Shown: positions 17,559-21,430 of the stretch, piece by piece
Numbering within the stretch: the stretch's first letter is position 1
Layout of the letters: each line of letters begins with the position of its first letter
IMG/VR virus record: IMGVR_UViG_3300044859_001241
Span: 1-21,430 of that record
Length of the DNA: 21,430 nt
Source: a virus
Strand: one strand, 5' to 3'
Position numbers and translations under genes: made by a program
Notes under the pieces: generated by a model
What the model saw: the letters and a program-made list of their open reading frames with translations, nothing else
Told to the model about the DNA's origin: nothing
Databases searched by the model: none

Positions 17559-18449
17559 TCAAAATGTTATACTACCTGAGGCAGTCCACTTGTATACTCT
17601 ATATCCGCCGGCTACTGTTATAGTTGGGCTACCTGTAGTTGAAGCAGCGGCTGCAAATGTATCTGCATAACGAACGATTACTACGCCAGATCCTCCTGCT
17701 TGTCCTATACCAGCAGGAAAGTTTCCAGGGGTATAATTATCTTCTGATCCACCACCACCACCACCACCGGTATTAACAGTTCCTTCAGTAGGCAATGTAG
17801 AAGGGTAACCTGCACCGATGCCACCTCCACCTAAACCGCCACTACCTCCCCCACCACCAGAAGTAAATCCAAAGCCACCTCCACCGCCACCATAATATGT
17901 TGCGGTACCTGATATAGAAGATGTTAGGCCAACACCACCGTTACCACCTTTGGTGCTATCATTAGTAGCCGTTTCGCCTACAGCACCCGCACCTCCTCCA
18001 CCAGCAGTTTGATTTCCACCACTAACGTTTCCTGCGCCACCATCATATCCTTGTCTAGGTGGGCCAGCAGTTCCTAAACCACCAGCTTGAGTGCCACTCG
18101 CCTTTGAACCTCCGCCGCCACCTGATCCGCCGTTCTGCGGCACTTGACTTCCTGTGTATTGGCCGCCCCTACCGCCACCAATTGCAGTTATACTAAATGC
18201 AGATGAATTCGTACCAGATACGTTAGTGGCTCCGCCACCACCGATAGTAATAGTGTAAGGTGATCCTGCTGTTACAGAAGTAGTATTAGTCAATAAACCA
18301 CCTGCTCCTCCACCGCCACCATAATTTTGTCCAGCACCACCCCCACCTGCTACAACTAAGTATTCAACTGTGGATGGTGTAGTTACATCTAGGGAATTTA
18401 ATGCAATCCCTAAGCCTATTGATATTCCTAATCCTATTTCTAATGCCAT
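17559..18449 (-). CDS. Glycine-rich adhesin-like protein (296 aa)
   Basis: The protein starts MALEIGLGISIGLGIALN, with AAGAGAA as a modest ribosome site. After a ~28-residue N-terminus comes VEYLVVAGGGGAG, then about 215 residues of glycine runs separated by short variable stretches (GGGGGSKASG, YYGGGGGGFGF and others). The C-terminus is conserved among the three glycine-rich proteins here: GSGVVIVRYADTFAAA, TTGSPTITVAGGYRVYKW, SGSITF. Glycine-rich domains of this kind occur in phage tail proteins. In T-even phages related only by analogy, polyglycine helices at the fibre tip (gp38 adhesins) carry receptor-binding loops, so a tip-adhesin role is plausible but inferred. It lies 11 bases after the 287-aa paralogue, a tandem duplication. 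Confidence 0.85.
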   Translation of the reverse strand: MALEIGLGISIGLGIALNSLDVTTPSTVEYLVVAGGGGAGQNYGGGGGAGGLLTNTTSVTAGSPYTITIGGGGATNVSGTNSSAFSITAIGGGRGGQYTGSQVPQNGGSGGGGGSKASGTQAGGLGTAGPPRQGYDGGAGNVSGGNQTAGGGGAGAVGETATNDSTKGGNGGVGLTSSISGTATYYGGGGGGFGFTSGGGGGSGGLGGGGIGAGYPSTLPTEGTVNTGGGGGGGSEDNYTPGNFPAGIGQAGGSGVVIVRYADTFAAAASTTGSPTITVAGGYRVYKWTASGSITF

Positions 18450-18460
18450 ATTTTATTCTC

Positions 18461-19324
18461 TTAGAATGTTATACTACCTGAACTAGCGAAGTTATATATT
18501 CTATATCCGCCGGTTACTGTTATTGTTGGTGAACCTGTCGTTGAGGCAGCAGCTACATATGAGTCTGCATAACGAACAATCACAATACCCGACCCACCGG
18601 CGCCGCCCCTGCCGGCGCTACCTGCTCCACCACCACCACCGCCACCAAGATTTACAGTACCGTCAGTGCCATTGGCACCAGGTGAGGCATTACCTGCACC
18701 ACCACCACCTGAGCCACCTGCTCCAGCAGTTACATTGTATGGAGAATAGGCTCCACCACCGCCACCTCCAGCATAAGTTACAGAAGTTCCAGTAATACTT
18801 GATGCCGCACCTGTGCCACCTGCTCCAGCAAAAGACTCGCCGGCTGCGCCGCCCACGGCACCAGCGCCACCACCACCTCCACCTCCGGCACTAGCATTAC
18901 CTCCGTTGTAGCCTTGGCCAACAATGCCTGTTCCAACATCAGTGGCAACGCCACTATTTCCTCGGGCGCCACCACCAGATCCACCATCATTGTTGGCATC
19001 TTTTGTCTGCTGGAAGCTGCGGCCACCGCCACCACCTGTGGCAACCACATTGACTCCGGTGCCCACAATAGAACTATTGGTTCCCGGACCACCATTATTG
19101 GTTGTATTGCCTGTGCCACCGCCTCCAACACTTACTGTGTATGTAATAGAAGCACTGACCGACACAGTATTGGCCAGCAAACCACCAGCACCGGCACCAC
19201 CGCCAAAATCGTAACCGCCACCGCCGCCGCCGGCCACAATCAAGTACTCAATACTTGGAGTGTTAGGTGGAGGTACTGCTACTGATATTCCACCACCGAT
19301 TGTAATTCCTGATCCTATTTCCAT
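18461..19324 (-). CDS. Glycine-rich adhesin-like protein (287 aa)
   Basis: The protein starts MEIGSGITIGGGISVAVPPPN, then IEYLIVAGGGGGGYDF, glycine runs up to eight residues, and the shared C-terminus GSGIVIVRYADSYVAAAS, GSPTITVTGGYRIYNF, SGSITF. It is a close paralogue of the 296-aa protein; the two are alike at both ends and differ most in the loops between glycine runs. ATG at 19324 lies 4 bases after the stop of the cupin-like gene with no clear Shine-Dalgarno, so translation may depend on coupling. The high glycine content makes this stretch more GC-rich than the fibres and opens long false frames on both strands, which I do not call as genes. Confidence 0.85.
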   Translation of the reverse strand: MEIGSGITIGGGISVAVPPPNTPSIEYLIVAGGGGGGYDFGGGAGAGGLLANTVSVSASITYTVSVGGGGTGNTTNNGGPGTNSSIVGTGVNVVATGGGGGRSFQQTKDANNDGGSGGGARGNSGVATDVGTGIVGQGYNGGNASAGGGGGGGAGAVGGAAGESFAGAGGTGAASSITGTSVTYAGGGGGGAYSPYNVTAGAGGSGGGGAGNASPGANGTDGTVNLGGGGGGGAGSAGRGGAGGSGIVIVRYADSYVAAASTTGSPTITVTGGYRIYNFASSGSITF

Positions 19325-19328
19325 AATA

Positions 19329-19703
19329 TTATATATGTTCTATTTGTTTTTTCTTTTCCCAGTAATCATCTGGGGCATACCAAGCACACAAGGGATCATG
19401 TTGCGGGCCATATATGTCACTTACAACTTCCCCATCAACATCTCTCAGTGCAAACACACAATAGTAAACTGTGTCATCTTCCAGTGCAGTCATCTTGTGT
19501 ATCAGTTCTTTTTTGATTACTACAAATGTGGGCGCCACAAATTTTTTAGGCTCTTTGCCTTCTACTTCTACACAAACACTGCCTTTTGCCAACAATGTTA
19601 CATGGTCAAAGTAATGCACATGTCCTGGTGCTTCTTCACCTTTTGACAACATGTTTTGTCTGACCCAAATGTTACCAAAGTAACCTAACTCAATATTTTC
19701 CAT
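19329..19703 (-). CDS. Cupin-like small protein
   Basis: The protein is 124 aa. I use ATG at 19703 (MENIELGYFGNIWV) rather than the TTG one codon earlier; AAGAAAGAA upstream is a weak ribosome site. The pattern fits a single cupin barrel: GHVHYFDHVTLLAKGSV with His28, His30 and His34, then VEVEGKEPKKFVAPTFVVI and His69 in KKELIHKMTAL, which together could bind a metal. The classic glutamate of the first cupin motif is not evident, so metal binding is unproven. The C-terminus (YGPQHDPLCAWYAPDDYW) is specific. It may be a structural barrel on the tail, a sugar-modifying enzyme, or a regulator of fibre assembly; sequence alone does not decide. Neighbours are tail genes 11 and 4 bases away. Confidence 0.75.
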   Translation of the reverse strand: MENIELGYFGNIWVRQNMLSKGEEAPGHVHYFDHVTLLAKGSVCVEVEGKEPKKFVAPTFVVIKKELIHKMTALEDDTVYYCVFALRDVDGEVVSDIYGPQHDPLCAWYAPDDYWEKKKQIEHI

Positions 19704-19714
19704 CAAATTCTTTC

Positions 19715-20107
19715 TTAAATTGTCTCAACAGGTGTGGCTAATTTTTCACCCAAGTCTATCCAAGTATTGGTATAATCATCCCACACATGTCGTTTACCGT
19801 CTTCTGGGTAAGGCACAGGTGGTCCCCACTTGCATGTTTCGTTGTTTAATACCCAACTGGCAAAAGGTCTTGGTTCTAAAAATGCATCTCTCTTTACATC
19901 ATAAATGAATCCTGCTCCTGCAAAGTTTTTGCGGAACAAACCATTGTATGAAGTTTGCTTCCATACTGTATCTATGCCAAATATTGATTGGCAAAATGAA
20001 ATGCCCTTAGATTCAGATTCTGTCTCGTTATCTAGTAGTTCATTGTTGTGTACCACAATCACTTGTGTCACTATATTGTTTTCGTCAAGTTGTGCAAAAT
20101 GTGCCAT
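19715..20107 (-). CDS. Conserved small phage protein, MAHFAQLDENN family
   Basis: The protein is 130 aa, starting MAHFAQLDENNIVTQVIVV at ATG 20107, with AAGG 8 bases upstream. The text KGISFCQSIFG, WKQTSYNGLFRKNFAG, YDVKRDAFLEPRPFASWVLN and WGPPVPYPEDGK is typical, from memory, of a small protein family repeatedly found in cyanophages, pelagiphages and marine viral contigs, often beside tail genes. Its biochemical function is unknown to me. The conserved aromatic and Pro pattern suggests a compact structural domain. There is no signal peptide or membrane segment. It sits 12 bases after the partial glycine-rich gene, within the same operon. This is one of the better indicators that the window is from an aquatic T4-like phage. 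Confidence 0.85.
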   Translation of the reverse strand: MAHFAQLDENNIVTQVIVVHNNELLDNETESESKGISFCQSIFGIDTVWKQTSYNGLFRKNFAGAGFIYDVKRDAFLEPRPFASWVLNNETCKWGPPVPYPEDGKRHVWDDYTNTWIDLGEKLATPVETI

Positions 20108-20119
20108 GTGTTTACCTTA

Positions 20120-21430
20120 TTAATTGATTACAAATGTACCAGTACCGGTAAATTTGTAAATTCTGTATCCAGTGATTGCTGTAATAGTAGGACTACCTGT
20201 TGTGGTTGCTGCGGCAAATGTATCAGGGTATTTGATAATGACCACCCCTGATCCGCCATTGGAACCTGCTGTGTTGAGTGGAAATGCGCCGCCGCCGCCT
20301 CCGCCAGTATTTGCCGTACCGGCAGTCTTACTGCCGCCGCCAGTGCCGCCACCGCCAGTGCCACCCGAGTTTGCTGCACCATATCCGCCGCCGCCGCCGC
20401 CGCCGTAATATACTGCGCTACCAGTTACTGATGATTGAATACCTACGCCGCCCTCACGATTGGCCGGGATTCCGGAAGCATAGTTGCCTCGGGCACCTGC
20501 ACCGCCGCCGCCGCAACCATAATCTGTACCAAATACCGGTGCTGGTGCACCGTCATACCCTTGCCTTGCTTGATTTAAAAATGTTGATCCAGGATAAACA
20601 CCTACACCACCAACACTTGTATCGGGGTAGGCAGCACCACCTCCGGACCCGCCATTGGCACCACTAGCATTGCCTCCTGAGGTGTCAGCGTTACGACTTC
20701 CGCCGCCACCGCCACCTACAGCAGTGATGGTAGTGAAACCTGATCCAGAGATTGAACTATTTCCTCCAGACCCGCCTCTTTGAGTTTGTGAGCCCTGACC
20801 CACGCCACCTGGGCCTATAGTAATTGTATATGTTACAGCGAGTAGAAAAACAGTAGATGTTTCTAATACTCCGCCGGCACCTCCACCTCCACCATAGTAT
20901 CCTGTTCCGCCGGCTCCACCGCCACCAATTGTCAAAGCGGTAGCATTAATAACGTCAGCTATTAGAATACTAAATGCTCTTGCGGTGGTTTGGGTGTAAT
21001 TGTTAGTGGCTGTTATAGTAAAGTTGAAAGTATTGGCAACAGTAGGAGTTCCTGAAATTAAACCTGAACTTGAATTTAAACTTATTCCAGTAGGCAGTGC
21101 TCCAGAGGTTACTGCGTATGTTATACTTGTACCAGTAGCCTCAACTGATTGTGAATAAGCAGTATTGTTGGTGCCCGCAGTTAATGCACCGCTAGCTGTC
21201 ACCCAGACTGGAGGAGAATTGAATATTATTGCTCCTGGCTTTGTACCATTTGTTCCGTCTGTGTTGTACAATATAACATTGTATGTTCCGGCACTGGTTG
21301 CAGGTGTAGTGAATGTTAAACTTGTGCTGTTACCATATGTTGTAGAACATATTGTACTATTGATATATGCTGTAATACCACTATTAAATCCACTACCAGT
21401 AACTGTTATTGTTTGACTTCCGGCTATATC
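20120..21430 (-). CDS. TIG + putative-Ig + glycine-rich protein, 5' partial
   Basis: The frame stays open to the right window edge, so 436 residues are visible and the true start lies outside; a TTG near 21271 falls inside a TIG domain and is not a credible start. In order: an IPT/TIG domain (residues 1-58; GSQTITVTGSGFNSG, SAGTYNVILYNTDG), a putative-Ig module (~77-160; ITYAVTSGALPTGISL, GLISGTPTVANTF), and a glycine-rich domain (~165-436; IGGGGAGGTGYYGGGGGAGG) ending GSGVVIIKYPDTFAAA, GYRIYKFTGTG. The front matches the module set of the 1838-aa adhesin and the back matches the 287- and 296-aa proteins, so it is a hybrid of the two families. It is likely a host-binding tail protein. It holds a pure GGC glycine-codon tract at 20385-20405. 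Confidence 0.87.
   Translation of the reverse strand, partial: DIAGSQTITVTGSGFNSGITAYINSTICSTTYGNSTSLTFTTPATSAGTYNVILYNTDGTNGTKPGAIIFNSPPVWVTASGALTAGTNNTAYSQSVEATGTSITYAVTSGALPTGISLNSSSGLISGTPTVANTFNFTITATNNYTQTTARAFSILIADVINATALTIGGGGAGGTGYYGGGGGAGGVLETSTVFLLAVTYTITIGPGGVGQGSQTQRGGSGGNSSISGSGFTTITAVGGGGGGSRNADTSGGNASGANGGSGGGAAYPDTSVGGVGVYPGSTFLNQARQGYDGAPAPVFGTDYGCGGGGAGARGNYASGIPANREGGVGIQSSVTGSAVYYGGGGGGGYGAANSGGTGGGGTGGGSKTAGTANTGGGGGGAFPLNTAGSNGGSGVVIIKYPDTFAAATTTGSPTITAITGYRIYKFTGTGTFVIN
20385..20405. repeat. (CCG)7 trinucleotide tract in the glycine-rich domain
   Basis: Seven perfect CCG units on the plus strand, read as GGC glycine codons on the coding strand within YYGGGGGGGYGAAN. 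Such tracts slip in whole codons, changing glycine-run length without a frameshift. Confidence 0.9.

Noticed and set aside
18523-19285. Several overlapping frames on both strands across the 287-aa glycine-rich gene
   Set aside because: Gly-rich codons (GGN) read in other frames give His/Arg, Ala/Val or Pro-rich text; these are compositional shadows of the real gene.
19260-19646. 128-codon plus-strand frame with hydrophobic stretches
   Set aside because: It is antisense to the cupin-like gene and its hydrophobic look comes from that gene's codons; no ribosome site is evident.
21165-21271. TTG at 21271 as the start of the right-hand glycine-rich gene
   Set aside because: The frame is open to the window edge and encodes the first part of a TIG domain, so the gene is 5' partial.
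1-21430. Diversity-generating retroelement acting on the LamG or glycine-rich genes
   Set aside because: No reverse transcriptase and no template/variable repeat pair with adenine-biased differences is visible in the window.

Overview
The window reads as part of the late, host-recognition (tail fibre and adhesin) region of a tailed virus, most likely an uncultured aquatic, AT-rich, T4-like myophage. The evidence is the gene content: an intramolecular chaperone (peptidase S74-type) at the end of a giant fibre, a tail-assembly-chaperone-like protein, a small protein family that begins MAHFAQLDENN and that I recognise from marine cyanophages and pelagiphages, polyglycine adhesin-like proteins, and fibre repeats common in marine viral metagenomes. 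No replication, packaging, capsid, tRNA or host genes are present, so host and exact lineage cannot be read from this sequence.

Layout. All twelve credible genes lie on the minus strand and are packed as one transcription unit running from right (21430) to left (1). In order of transcription they are: a partial TIG + putative-Ig + glycine-rich protein (enters from beyond 21430); a 130-aa conserved phage protein; a 124-aa cupin-like protein; two adjacent glycine-rich proteins (287 and 296 aa); a 74-base gap with a possible late promoter; a 1073-aa repetitive fibre; a 119-aa small structural protein; an 1838-aa protein with TIG and Ig-like modules and seven LamG-like lectin modules; a 1460-aa repetitive fibre ending in an S74 chaperone; a 130-aa beta-rich fibre-module protein; a 190-aa tail-assembly-chaperone-like protein; and a 987-codon RCC1-repeat (beta-propeller) protein with an inserted LamG module. 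Gaps are 1-74 bases, two junctions are TAATG overlaps, and no stretch longer than 300 bases lacks a gene.

How the genes fit together. Most proteins are assembled from a small stock of modules reused in different combinations: fibre repeats (two giant fibres), LamG (1838-aa and RCC1 proteins), TIG/putative-Ig (1838-aa and partial glycine-rich proteins) and glycine-rich domains (three proteins). This suggests a surface-binding arsenal diversified by duplication and module exchange, with one fibre matured by a self-cleaving chaperone and one small protein probably helping assembly.

Main points for a second look: a perfect 48-bp palindrome at bases 1-48 supplies the last codons and stop of the RCC1 gene, so that C-terminus may be a fold-back artefact; the RCC1 propeller with inserted LamG is an unusual phage adhesin architecture; the 1838-aa lectin array has DNA-conserved linkers; a 105-bp-period tandem duplication sits in the 1460-aa fibre; and three glycine-rich paralogues occur in one operon.
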